Positions 43,133 to 52,715 of a stretch of 64,000 bases of DNA are shown here, one piece after another. Under the pieces are notes generated by a model that worked only from the letters and a program-made list of their open reading frames with translations, was not told the DNA's origin and searched no databases. A program made the position numbers and the translations under genes. Source of the stretch: DSXH01 sp964532065 (GTDB lineage Bacteria > Bacteroidota > Ignavibacteria > Ignavibacteriales > Melioribacteraceae); assembly GCA_964532065.1 (NCBI GenBank), contig CAZHHG010000004.1, forward strand, positions 1 to 64,000, given 5' to 3'. Position 1 is the stretch's first letter; each line of letters opens with the position of its first letter.

Positions 43133-43492
43133 ATGAGCGAAAATATCAATTTTGAACTTAGGCGGTCGGGGGATATTACCGTTTTTAAATTAAATGAAAA
43201 ACGGTTTGATGCATCGATTGCTGGTTTTGTTAAAGGCGAGTTTACTATCCTTATGCACACTGAAGAAGTAAAAAAACTCGTGATAGATCTCTCTGAAGTT
43301 GAATATTGCGACAGTTCCGGTTTAAGCGCCATCCTTCTTGCATTCCGAATATTACAGTCGAACGAAGGCCATATTAGATTGGCATCCCCTACAAAGAATG
43401 TAAAAACATTGATCGAAATTTCCCAGTTGGACAGAGTTTTAACAATCTGCAATACTGTAAACGAAGCAGTAAAAGACTTGGAAAGTATATAG
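43133..43492 (+). CDS. STAS-domain anti-sigma factor antagonist
   Basis: A 119-aa single STAS domain, like SpoIIAA/RsbV. The conserved helix-start motif CDSSGLSAIL (near 59-68) holds the serine that is the phosphorylation site in the family. Its usual partner, an HATPase-type kinase/anti-sigma, is not in the window. It may join the regulation of sigma activity. Confidence 0.88.
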   Translation: MSENINFELRRSGDITVFKLNEKRFDASIAGFVKGEFTILMHTEEVKKLVIDLSEVEYCDSSGLSAILLAFRILQSNEGHIRLASPTKNVKTLIEISQLDRVLTICNTVNEAVKDLESI

Positions 43493-43547
43493 CTTGAGTT
43501 AAATCTCTTTAATAAGAGTGCTTTCAAAGGAAATAAAATTCAATTCC

Positions 43548-43555
43548 TAAATTTG
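43548..43555 (+). promoter_or_regulatory. Candidate -7 box for the HAD phosphatase gene
   Basis: TAAATTTG is an exact TAnnTTTG match. Upstream only TTTC (43522-43525) is found at 22 bp. If used, the leader before the next ATG (43629) is about 65 nt. Confidence 0.35.
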
Positions 43556-43628
43556 CCTTCTAACATTATAAAATTAATTTTATTTTTCATTGTGAGATCT
43601 GTTCATAATCTGTATCTGCTGAGTTTTT

Positions 43629-44474
43629 ATGATTTCTAAAGAAGTATTGAGTAGAATACAACTTGTAGTTTTCGACCTGGATGGAACAATCCTGGATGAC
43701 AATGGTAATCTGGACTGCGACACCGTTGTACTTGTTAATAAATTGAAGAATACCGGAGTACAATTCTCTATTGCAACCGGAAGACTTCATAGTGCCGTAC
43801 TCGATTTTGCCAACACACTTTCTCTTGAACTTCCTCTCATAACCCTCGATGGCACGTTAATTAAAAATCCCGTTACCGGTGAAGTTATCCATCAATCAAC
43901 TTTACCCGAGAAAATCGTGTCCAAAGCATTGGTTCTTGCTGAACGGTATTTCCTGAAAATCGCACTATGCCATGGCGACGCGATCTATTATACGGAGGAG
44001 AATTCCGTTATTCAAAATCTATTGGAAAAATTCGGTGCAAAGTATGTATTTATTGATTCTTATGACGGGTATACAAAAAATACACTAGAAATAGTAATGA
44101 CAGGGGATTATAGCGACCTGGTCCGCCAGGCTTCCAATAAACTTTCGTTCCCTTATACTTTCGGTGTAAGAAATTCCTTCTATAAATCCCAGAGTCATGG
44201 CGGAATCTATTATCTTGAAATTAGAAAAATGGGTTCAAGTAAAGGTGAAGGATTGAAAAAACTCTGCAGGCAGCTCGGTATTAAAATTAAAAATACCGCT
44301 GTTATCGGGGACTGGTATAACGACCAGTCATTATTTGAAAACGACTCATTGAAAATTGCCGTTGCAAATGCCGTCCCTGAAATAAAAAGGCTTTCCGATA
44401 TGGTGACAAAGAGAACTAATAATGAGGGGGGAGTAAACGAATTTTTAAAATTATTACTAAAAGCTAAATCATAG
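43629..44474 (+). CDS. HAD-superfamily (Cof-type, IIB) hydrolase
   Basis: A 281-aa phosphatase. The nucleophile and acid aspartates are Asp16 and Asp18 in VFDLDGTIL, the mid motif is IATGRLHS, and the C-terminal KGEGLKKL with GDWYNDQSLFEND carries the Mg-binding acidic residues. The cap insertion lies between, as in the IIB subclass. The substrate (likely a sugar phosphate or flavin nucleotide) is not determinable. Confidence 0.88.
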   Translation: MISKEVLSRIQLVVFDLDGTILDDNGNLDCDTVVLVNKLKNTGVQFSIATGRLHSAVLDFANTLSLELPLITLDGTLIKNPVTGEVIHQSTLPEKIVSKALVLAERYFLKIALCHGDAIYYTEENSVIQNLLEKFGAKYVFIDSYDGYTKNTLEIVMTGDYSDLVRQASNKLSFPYTFGVRNSFYKSQSHGGIYYLEIRKMGSSKGEGLKKLCRQLGIKIKNTAVIGDWYNDQSLFENDSLKIAVANAVPEIKRLSDMVTKRTNNEGGVNEFLKLLLKAKS

Positions 44475-44479
44475 GTAAT

Positions 44480-46675
44480 ATGAATAAGAACAAAGAGAAG
44501 GTAATGAGACAGAGTCTTCGACTCAAAATCCTTATAATCATCGTTACTATTATTCTGATTGTAATGATGTTTCCCAAGGGGGAATCGATTGAGTCGGGTG
44601 TAACTGTCGGTTCTGTCTGGATAAAAGACGATATTATTGCCTCCACTACCTTTGAAGTTCTTAAAAGCAGTGACATTTTTGAAACAGAACAGATGCAGGC
44701 GGCTTCGAGAGTACAACCGATATTTTTAAGGGACAACAGCATTTCCTCGCTTACAATCGACTCTTTACGTAAATATAACCGCGTTCTTCCAAACCTGATC
44801 GACTCAAGAAGAATTGATGGAGGATCTCCGAATACAGCTTTCCTCAGCAATAATTCCTTCGAAATTTTTTCGCGTTTTAAGAGAAGAGCCGCATCGTTTA
44901 ACGGCGTAAAAACATATTCGCTTACAGAAGTACTCCGTCTTTCTAGGGATCTTCTTGAAAGGGTTTATCAGAGAGGGCTTCTTAATCTCTCTTATAAGGA
45001 AATTAACCGGGACAGCATTTCGGTAAGAGACGGAAAGTTCGAACGCGTATTCCCGAAAACACTCTATCTCGACCGGGAAGTAGCGAATGAATATATAAAC
45101 AGTTTTATTACAATTAATATCGGAACCAATAACGATTTGAATGAAGCTGTTGCAGAATACGTATCCTATTTCCTTAAACCGAATCTTATCTACAGTTATG
45201 AGCTGACCAATACAGCAATTCAGAATGCAAAGGATAAAGTTCCGCGCAATGTAGGTATCGTAAATGAAAATGAAAGAATTGTTGCAAAGCACGACCGCAT
45301 TACACCCGAAGTTAAACTGAAGATCGATTCATATAGAATTGCTAAAGGGGAGGAGATCGGATTCTGGTCCCGGCTTGCACAGAATATCGGCAAGTTCACT
45401 CACATATCCGTAATTCTGATTCTTCTTATTATCTATATCTATCTATTTAGAAAGAGAATATATAACGATAATCTAAAGATTCTTCTTATTTCGATAATTA
45501 TTCTCTTCATCAGTTTTATTACATACCTGATATATAACCTGAATGTTTCTGCCCCGGTAGAATTTCTTGTTATTGTTCCGGTTGCCTCGATGCTTCTGAC
45601 TATCATTTTTGATTCCAGAGTCGGTTTCTACGGTACAATAGTGATCTCATTGATTGTCGGGGGATTAAGAGGAAATGACTATGTCTTTGCTATAATGAAT
45701 ATTGTGGCCGGCGGACTATCCGCCTATACGGTTAGAGATATTAAAAACAGAACTCAAATCTTCCGGTCTTTCTTTTATATACTCGTCGGATATGTTTTAA
45801 GTATTATTGCATTCAGTCTCGAAAGGTTTGCGTCATTCGATCAGATGCTTGTCAGCTTCGCATTCGCAGCTTCCAATGCGCTGATAAGTCCGGTATTTAC
45901 ATACGGACTCATTATTTTCATCGAACGGATTTTCAAAATAACCACTGATCTTACTTTGCTTGAGCTTACCGATTTCAACCATCCGTTGTTAAAAGATCTG
46001 GCGCATAACGCTCCCGGTACTTTCAATCATTCAATGGTAATAGGTACTCTTGCAGAGACAACCGCCGAGGCTATTGGCGCAAATCCCATCCTTGCGCGTG
46101 TCGGGGCTTATTATCACGACATCGGGAAATCACTGGACCCGTCAAGTTTTGTGGAGAATCAGATCAATTCAGAAAATATTCATGAGAAACTCACACCGGA
46201 AAGAAGTGTTGAACTGATCCGGAATCATGTTGAAAAGGGAATAATCCTGGCTCAGAAAAGCGATTTACCGCAGGAGATAATTGATTTTATTCCGATGCAT
46301 CACGGTACAATGATAATCTCTTATTTCTACGAAAAAGCTAAAGAGCTTTACGGCGGGGAAAATGTTGAAGTTGATAATTACCGTTACCCCGGACCGAAGC
46401 CGAATACAAAAGAGACTGCACTGGTTATGCTTGCCGATGCCTGTGAATCGACCGTTAGATCCCTGACTGAAAGTGACCCGCAGAAAGTCGGAAACATTAT
46501 TAACAATCTTATAAATGCAAGGGTGGATGACGGACAGCTCAACGATGCTCCTCTGACTTTCAAGGATTTAAGTAAAATCCGGGAATCGTTTCATAAAATC
46601 CTGATCGGTCAGCATCATAAACGAATCCGTTATCCTAAACAGGAAAAACTTGAATCTGATAAGGATGATGATTAG
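44480..46675 (+). CDS. 7TM-HD protein (PgpH-type c-di-AMP phosphodiesterase)
   Basis: A 731-aa membrane protein with an N-terminal membrane segment, a large periplasmic 7TMR-HDED domain (about 50-290), seven membrane spans (about 300-480) and a cytosolic HD domain. The metal-site residues appear in FNHSM (near 514), YYHDIGK (near 545) and MHHGT. This architecture is that of PgpH, which degrades cyclic di-AMP. The opening is the ATG 6 bases after the HAD gene. Confidence 0.92.
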   Translation: MNKNKEKVMRQSLRLKILIIIVTIILIVMMFPKGESIESGVTVGSVWIKDDIIASTTFEVLKSSDIFETEQMQAASRVQPIFLRDNSISSLTIDSLRKYNRVLPNLIDSRRIDGGSPNTAFLSNNSFEIFSRFKRRAASFNGVKTYSLTEVLRLSRDLLERVYQRGLLNLSYKEINRDSISVRDGKFERVFPKTLYLDREVANEYINSFITINIGTNNDLNEAVAEYVSYFLKPNLIYSYELTNTAIQNAKDKVPRNVGIVNENERIVAKHDRITPEVKLKIDSYRIAKGEEIGFWSRLAQNIGKFTHISVILILLIIYIYLFRKRIYNDNLKILLISIIILFISFITYLIYNLNVSAPVEFLVIVPVASMLLTIIFDSRVGFYGTIVISLIVGGLRGNDYVFAIMNIVAGGLSAYTVRDIKNRTQIFRSFFYILVGYVLSIIAFSLERFASFDQMLVSFAFAASNALISPVFTYGLIIFIERIFKITTDLTLLELTDFNHPLLKDLAHNAPGTFNHSMVIGTLAETTAEAIGANPILARVGAYYHDIGKSLDPSSFVENQINSENIHEKLTPERSVELIRNHVEKGIILAQKSDLPQEIIDFIPMHHGTMIISYFYEKAKELYGGENVEVDNYRYPGPKPNTKETALVMLADACESTVRSLTESDPQKVGNIINNLINARVDDGQLNDAPLTFKDLSKIRESFHKILIGQHHKRIRYPKQEKLESDKDDD

Positions 46676-46680
46676 GTATC

Positions 46681-47571
46681 ATGCAAGAATTCCTGAAAGA
46701 ATATCTTACCATTTTACGCTTTGAAAAAAATCTTGCCGATAATACAATTCTGTCGTATGAAAACGATATAAAAAGTTTTCTTGATTATTGTTCTAACAAT
46801 AATGTAACTGATCTTAATAATCTTACGACAACTGATCTGACACGGTTTTTTGAGCAGCAGCGGCGAATAGGTAAAGACAGTTCCACTTCAGCACGGTATA
46901 TGTCCTCACTAAAGGGATTTTTCAGCTATCTTATTGATAGCGGATATATTGAATCTAATCCGACTGAAAAGCTGATGTCCGTTAAAAAATCCCGGAAGCT
47001 GCCAACTGTTCTCTCATTCGATGAAGTAGAGAAAATATTAAATATCCCCGATACTTCTGAAATTACAGGGTTGAGGGATAAAGCCTTGCTGGAATTATTC
47101 TACTCGTCGGGCTTGCGGGTATCGGAACTTATCAATCTTAAAATCAACGATCTTTTTTTTAATGATGAAGTAATAAGAGTATTAGGGAAAGGATCCAAGG
47201 AAAGGATAGTTCCTGTTGGAAGCAGCGCTATTAACTGGATTACAGATTATCTTAAAAGATCCCGTCCGTATCTTGAAAAAAAATCGGTCAGTCAGAATTT
47301 CCTGTTCCTCAATAAACGGGGTACAAAACTTTCAAGAATGTGGATCTGGAAAATAATCGACCGTTGTGCAAAGGACGCCGGAATTACAAAGGAGATTCAC
47401 CCGCATACATTCAGACATTCTTTTGCAACCCACCTTCTGGAAGGAGGAGCCGATCTTAGAGCTGTTCAGGAAATGCTCGGCCATGCCGATATATCAACCA
47501 CTCAGATTTATACGCATATAGACCGGGAATATGTAAAACAGGTTCACAAAGAACATCATCCCAGAGGTTGA
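46681..47571 (+). CDS. xerD: Tyrosine site-specific recombinase XerD
   Basis: A 296-aa recombinase for chromosome dimer resolution at dif. The N-terminal SAM-like core-binding domain spans about 1-95. The catalytic set is visible: Arg146 (SSGLRVSEL), the lysine in GKGSKERIVP, His242 and Arg245 (HPHTFRH), His268 (LGH) and the nucleophile Tyr277 (QIYTH). Full length with no frameshift. It is the natural partner of ftsK in this window. Cellular XerC/XerD subtype cannot be settled by eye. Confidence 0.94.
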   Translation: MQEFLKEYLTILRFEKNLADNTILSYENDIKSFLDYCSNNNVTDLNNLTTTDLTRFFEQQRRIGKDSSTSARYMSSLKGFFSYLIDSGYIESNPTEKLMSVKKSRKLPTVLSFDEVEKILNIPDTSEITGLRDKALLELFYSSGLRVSELINLKINDLFFNDEVIRVLGKGSKERIVPVGSSAINWITDYLKRSRPYLEKKSVSQNFLFLNKRGTKLSRMWIWKIIDRCAKDAGITKEIHPHTFRHSFATHLLEGGADLRAVQEMLGHADISTTQIYTHIDREYVKQVHKEHHPRG

Positions 47572-47575
47572 TCAG

Positions 47576-48796
47576 GTGAGTGGAACTAATATTCTAAAAT
47601 TTTCTTTTCTTTTTATTCTACTCTTAAGTTTTACAGGATGCAAACCGCTTGAGACCGATAGCGGAATGGAAGGTTTTTCAATCTGTCTCGGAGAGTTTCC
47701 GGACTTCGACCAGGCCGAGTTGTTTAAGTCGAAACTTGATATTCAATTGTGGAGCAGAACGATAATCAAGTCGGATGAGGGTCGTCATTTGCTGCTTATC
47801 GGAAATTTCGATTCCTCCTTTGATGCGGGTAATGAAGCTCTGGATTTGTTCCGTAAAGGACTTATTACCAATTATAAAATTTTCGAAAACGGAAAATTCG
47901 TCTACGATGATTTTTCAAACGTTATGTTTGTAGCCAGGTATCAGGGAAGACCTTCTGTTTACAAGTACAACTTGATGACAAGGCAATCCAAATTATTCTG
48001 GAGTCGTTGGGGAAGAAAGGTTATTTCGTTAAACCACTCAGCAGACCGGAGCTATCTCTTTTTTGTAACAGCTTTAGGCTACGGCAAACAGGGTAGTTTT
48101 TCTTATGTGCGTGATGCACGTGTTTACCGTTTTAAAAGTTCTGCTGAGGAAGTGGATGAATTAACGGAATTAGGTACCGGACTGCAGATTTATACTTACT
48201 GGGATGCAAAGGATACTTTTAAAGTTAATTTTACAAAACCTGACTCAATTAACTCAGACATTCTGATTCAGGAAATTTCTTCGTATCTGTATGATGGAAA
48301 AGTAGTAGATCGCAAAAATCGTACTTTCAGTTTGACTAGCGAAGGATTTCCTAGGCCCCCTTCAATTCAGCCCCGGCTTCTCTCCGGTTCTATGGCAAAA
48401 TCTATTCGACTTGCCCGTCACGAAAACCAGTCTTATATTTATTTGCGGGACTTGAAAGAAGGATCCGAGGTATTGATCGGTAGCTTTAGCGGAGAATTGT
48501 CCGATTCAAGATGGTCTTTGGATGATAATCATCTCTTCCTTATTGTCAGAAATAGAATTGTTAAGAGGGGAAAAACCGAGGAGCAGAATGATTTAATGAT
48601 TATTGATACTTCTCAGAAGAAGCTGGTCAGGACTTTTCACTCAAATTATTATCAGAATTTATTAGTTCACGGAAACTTCTTATTTTATGACAGCCGATCC
48701 GGCACAGATTCCTACATTACGATATATGATTATCTTAATGATGATGTTTTCGACGAAATCAGATTACCCGGCGGATGCGGTATAAACAAACTTTAA
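47576..48796 (+). CDS. Lipoprotein with SPOR-like and beta-propeller-like regions
   Basis: A 406-aa protein with no recognised name. It starts with GTG (47576), has a lipoprotein signal (lipobox SFTGC, Cys22) and a first part (about 32-110: GFSICLGEFPDFDQAELFKSKL, RHLLLIGNFDS) that resembles a SPOR peptidoglycan-binding fold. A long C-terminal region has repeated strands ending in Trp/Tyr-rich blades (for example SRWGRKVISLNHSADRS, DSRWSLDDNHLFLIV), suggesting a beta-propeller. It lies in the envelope-glycan cluster just before an MsbA-like exporter. Confidence 0.68.
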   Translation: MSGTNILKFSFLFILLLSFTGCKPLETDSGMEGFSICLGEFPDFDQAELFKSKLDIQLWSRTIIKSDEGRHLLLIGNFDSSFDAGNEALDLFRKGLITNYKIFENGKFVYDDFSNVMFVARYQGRPSVYKYNLMTRQSKLFWSRWGRKVISLNHSADRSYLFFVTALGYGKQGSFSYVRDARVYRFKSSAEEVDELTELGTGLQIYTYWDAKDTFKVNFTKPDSINSDILIQEISSYLYDGKVVDRKNRTFSLTSEGFPRPPSIQPRLLSGSMAKSIRLARHENQSYIYLRDLKEGSEVLIGSFSGELSDSRWSLDDNHLFLIVRNRIVKRGKTEEQNDLMIIDTSQKKLVRTFHSNYYQNLLVHGNFLFYDSRSGTDSYITIYDYLNDDVFDEIRLPGGCGINKL

Positions 48797-48806
48797 TGCA
48801 GAAATA

Positions 48807-50675
48807 ATGAAAACTTACTTAAGAATTCTCAGCTATGTAAAACCGTACTGGAAGCACCTTTCGGCATCCGTTNNNNNNNNNNCCGTTTTATTCTCTATTT
48901 TCCAGGCATTACTCAACGGTGCATCGATTTATCTTGCCATTCCGCTCCTCGATACATTGTTTCAGCAGGCCGGAGTAGCTGCTGCCGGTTCACAAAATGT
49001 TCAGCAGGAATTAGGACAAAAAGCAAGCGGCTGGTTGAGTAGTATAATTAACGACGCGATCAATTATTTTAAGAGCATAATATTCAGCGGAACAACCTCA
49101 GAAATACTTCTGAAGATCTGTATCCTCATTGTTATCGCATTCCTAGGTAAAAACCTGTTCGGGTACCTTCAATCTTATTACCTTGCTTTTGTTGAACAGG
49201 GAATGATACGTGACCTTCGGAATGAATCCTACCGTCACCTTCATAAACTTCCGATGAGCTATTTTAAGAACGAAAAGACGGGTAACCTTATCTCCCGAAT
49301 TACAAACGATGTTAATATGGTTAATACAAGTGTCTCGGCTGTTTTCCTGAATATGATACGCGAACCGTTAACTATTATCGTGTTCATTGCAATTGCAGTC
49401 TCCATCAGCTGGCAGCTGACGCTTTTCTCTTTTATCGTCCTTCCGTTTTCTCTAATCATAATTAGTTACATCGGATTGATTCTGCGTAAGCAGAGCGGGT
49501 TACTTCAGCAGAAAATGGCGGATATTACAACGAATCTTCACGAGACAATTACCGGTGTGAAAATCGTTAAAGCATTCGGAATGGAGGAGTATGAGAATAA
49601 AAAGTTTTTCGGGGAGACGAATAAATTCTTCAGACTGGTTCTTAAGATAACACGGATACGAAACATATCAAGCCCGGTTACCGAATTCTTAAGTGTTATT
49701 GTAGGTGTAGTTATTATTTATTTCGGTGCTCAGCTTGTGCTGGTTGATAAAACAATCAAGCCTAGTGAGTTTATAACATTCCTATTTGCAATTTTTCAGC
49801 TGATGCCGCCTGTAAAAGAATTGAGTAGTGTAAACAACAGGATACAGGAATCGAGCGCGGCTGCCGACAGAATCTTTGAGATTCTTGATACCGAGCCGGG
49901 TATTAAAAATACCGCGAAGCCGGTTGAGATCTCTTCATTTAATGACAAAATAGTATTTGAGAAAGTCTCATTCCTTTATGAAGATTCAGGTGAAGCTGTT
50001 CTTGACCGGATAAGTCTGGAAGTTAAGAGAGGATCGGTTCTTGCAATTGTTGGAAGCAGCGGGGCCGGTAAAACCACTATGGTAGATCTATTACCGCGCT
50101 TCTACGATCCTACTTCCGGGAGGATTCTTCTGGACAATATTGATATAAAGCAGATCAGGTTGGAGGATCTCAGGAAATTGATGGGAATTGTTACTCAGGA
50201 AACAGTTCTATTTAACGAATCGGTCAGAAGTAATATAGCTTATGGCCTGGATGATTATCCCGAAGAGAAATTGATTGAATCGGCAAAAGCCGCAAACGCG
50301 CATAATTTTATAATGGAACTACCAAAAGGATACGATACAGTAATTGGCGAGAAAGGAACTAAACTCTCCGGCGGGCAGAGACAGCGTATTTCTATTGCAA
50401 GGGCGCTCCTTAAAAATCCACCGATCATGATACTTGATGAAGCTACATCTTCTCTCGATAACGAATCGGAGGTTCTGGTTCAGGAAGCGATTGAGCGGCT
50501 GATGTTCGACCGAACCACGTTTGTAATTGCACACCGGCTCAGCACAATCAGGAATTCAGATAGAATCATTGTGCTCGATCGGGGTAAAATTGTCCAGGAT
50601 GGCAAACACGAAGCCCTGCTGGCCGATGAGAAAGGAATCTATCGGAAATTATATGAACTTCAGTTCAGAGATTGA
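48807..50675 (+). CDS. ABC exporter, MsbA-like lipid/glycan flippase (with N gap)
   Basis: A 622-aa half-transporter with a six-span membrane domain (about 1-330) and an ATPase domain with Walker A GSSGAGKTT (near 417), the signature LSGGQRQRI and Walker B ILDEATSSLD. The layout is that of MsbA/LipidA-type exporters. Ten Ns (48873-48882) lie in the first membrane segment (residues 23-26); the frame is kept across them, so the real gap length is probably one more than a multiple of three, but the sequence there is unknown. It overlaps the next gene by four bases. Confidence 0.88.
   Translation: MKTYLRILSYVKPYWKHLSASVXXXXVLFSIFQALLNGASIYLAIPLLDTLFQQAGVAAAGSQNVQQELGQKASGWLSSIINDAINYFKSIIFSGTTSEILLKICILIVIAFLGKNLFGYLQSYYLAFVEQGMIRDLRNESYRHLHKLPMSYFKNEKTGNLISRITNDVNMVNTSVSAVFLNMIREPLTIIVFIAIAVSISWQLTLFSFIVLPFSLIIISYIGLILRKQSGLLQQKMADITTNLHETITGVKIVKAFGMEEYENKKFFGETNKFFRLVLKITRIRNISSPVTEFLSVIVGVVIIYFGAQLVLVDKTIKPSEFITFLFAIFQLMPPVKELSSVNNRIQESSAAADRIFEILDTEPGIKNTAKPVEISSFNDKIVFEKVSFLYEDSGEAVLDRISLEVKRGSVLAIVGSSGAGKTTMVDLLPRFYDPTSGRILLDNIDIKQIRLEDLRKLMGIVTQETVLFNESVRSNIAYGLDDYPEEKLIESAKAANAHNFIMELPKGYDTVIGEKGTKLSGGQRQRISIARALLKNPPIMILDEATSSLDNESEVLVQEAIERLMFDRTTFVIAHRLSTIRNSDRIIVLDRGKIVQDGKHEALLADEKGIYRKLYELQFRD
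48873..48882. other. Assembly gap of 10 Ns
   Basis: A run of ten Ns inside the ABC exporter membrane domain. The reading frame continues correctly on both sides. Confidence 0.98.
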
Positions 50676-52715
50676 ATTTGACAAAAACAATTAGTCCGGT
50701 GATAAATAAGTTCGATCGGGTACTGTTTGCGTTCATACTTATTTTTCTGGCAAGTATGACCAATTCCATCTTTCTAAATCAGATCGGATATTTCGGGGCG
50801 CTGTTTATGCTTCTTGCCCGATGGTATAAAACCGGTGAAAATAAATTTTTCCGCACAGGTCTGGAAATCCCTTTCATTTTATTTTTGACTACCGAACTGG
50901 TGTCGGCTCTATTTTCTATAAATCAATCCCAGGCGTTTACAATATTTTTTAAACGATTGCTTCTTATACCCGTAGTTTACATGATAGCAGCTTCGGCCGA
51001 CAGCGACGAGAAAGCAAAGCTCTTTTTTAAGGTCTTTGTTGTTGCTGCTCTATTAACCGTCGTTGTTTATCTCGGGATTGCATACCGCCATTATTTCTTG
51101 CAGCTCTACCGACTGGAATCGAAAGGCCCTTCTGTCTTTCAATATGTTATGACTGCCGGCGGATTAATGAGTTTTATTGTAATAATACTTTTTGCTTTTC
51201 TGGTAAATGAAAAAACAGAATTGAAGTACAAAGTGCTTATCATAATCTCATTTATGANNNNNNNNNNTTGGTGCTTTTGCCGGAATCCTGTTCATCCTCA
51301 TGATGAAAAAATACTGGAAGCTTTTAACACTTCTCGCAGGAGCGTTTATATTACTTCTTTTTGTATCCGAGAAGGAGAGTAAAATCTGGTCAATTAATCC
51401 CGAAAATTTTGAAAAGGATCAGATTTCATTTGATACTGAGGGAAGAGCGGTCAGCTTTTATAAGTCCGGCTCAGTTATTTATGTTGCTGATTATGAGAAG
51501 GGTGTATCAGTTTATAATATGTCGGGTAATCTGATTCATTCAATTCCGACTGAAGCGCCGGCAACCAGAATAGAATTGTGGAAACCGGGATTTGTACTTA
51601 TCTACCTAATCGATTCACGTTTTCATATAGGCGAATTATTCGGGGAAGGAAAAATAAAACTGATATCCTCATCTCAGACCCCCGGATTAACCCGTGATCT
51701 GGAATTCAATAATTCCCGCTTCTATACAGCCGATTTCGACAGCGGACTAACAGTATACAATGATCCACTTGATCTGAGCGATAGAATCCGTTACCAGCAA
51801 CTTGAAGGAATTGCCAGGGTGAGTGCCGACTCTTCCGGAATCGCAACTTATGATATAAAACGAAGCCTTCTTTCGGTGTACGGATTTGACGTTGATAAGT
51901 CGCTCAGACTCATCGATACCGTGACAGTTAGAACACCCACATTCTATGTGTGGAAATTTGGTCAGACAATTTTATTCCAGACAGATAAAAATCTTCTTCA
52001 TTATCAATTACAGGAAGATAATTTAACATTAATTAAGGAATACGACATTCAGGGAATATTCAGAATTGATGAAAGTGGTGATAAATTATTCGCAGCAACA
52101 GTCGGAGGCAGATTTTATAAAATTGAATTGAATGATGAAGAAATTAAATTTGATCTATTTCTTGATATTGAAAAAAATATAACCGACTTTGCCTCAGGTG
52201 GCGACCGGCTGGTCTACAGCACTCTTAAATTAAACCGCCTGGCTTCCATCATCGATCCTTATCACGAAACAAATATCGAACGGTTGCATCTCTGGAGAAC
52301 AGGATTTAAGATTCTTGCCGATTATCCTCTCTTTGGTGTCGGGGATATCGACCTCGGCCAAATCTATTCGGAATACAAGCCTGAATACGTTAAAGAGAAT
52401 TACGGCCATCTTCACAATAACTATATCCACTTCCTGGTAATTCTGGGTATTGCCGGTTTTATAATAGTTATATATCTCCTCTATTCAATTTTCGCTCTCA
52501 ATCTGAGAATATATAAACATTTGAAAGACATTCCATTCTCCTCATCATATTCTCTCGGAACTCTGGGTGCGTTTACAGGATTTCTGGTCTCGGGCCTCGC
52601 TGAATGGAATTTCGGCGACCAGGAAATTATTACTATGGTTTGGTTTACACTTGGACTTAATATTGCTTTTTATAAGATGTATATTAAAGACGGAATTAAT
52701 AAAAATCCGGAGTGA
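50672..52715 (+). CDS. O-antigen ligase-like membrane protein with inserted propeller-like domain (split by gap)
   Basis: I read this as one gene interrupted by ten Ns at 51258-51267. The left part has about five to six membrane spans; the right part resumes in a different frame, which fits a real gap whose length is a multiple of three. After a span (FAGILFILMM) comes about 270 residues of soluble, repeat-rich sequence (YVADYEKGVSVYN, FYTADFDSGLTVYND, LVYSTLKLN) resembling beta-propeller blades, and then the Wzy/WaaL C-terminal signature (LWRTGFKILADYPLFGVGDIDL, HLHNNYIHFLVILGIAGF) and more spans. The transferred glycan is not predictable. It overlaps the ABC exporter gene by four bases. Confidence 0.78.
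51258..51267. other. Assembly gap of 10 Ns
   Basis: A run of ten Ns that breaks the reading frame of the O-antigen ligase-like gene, splitting it into two false open frames. Confidence 0.98.
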
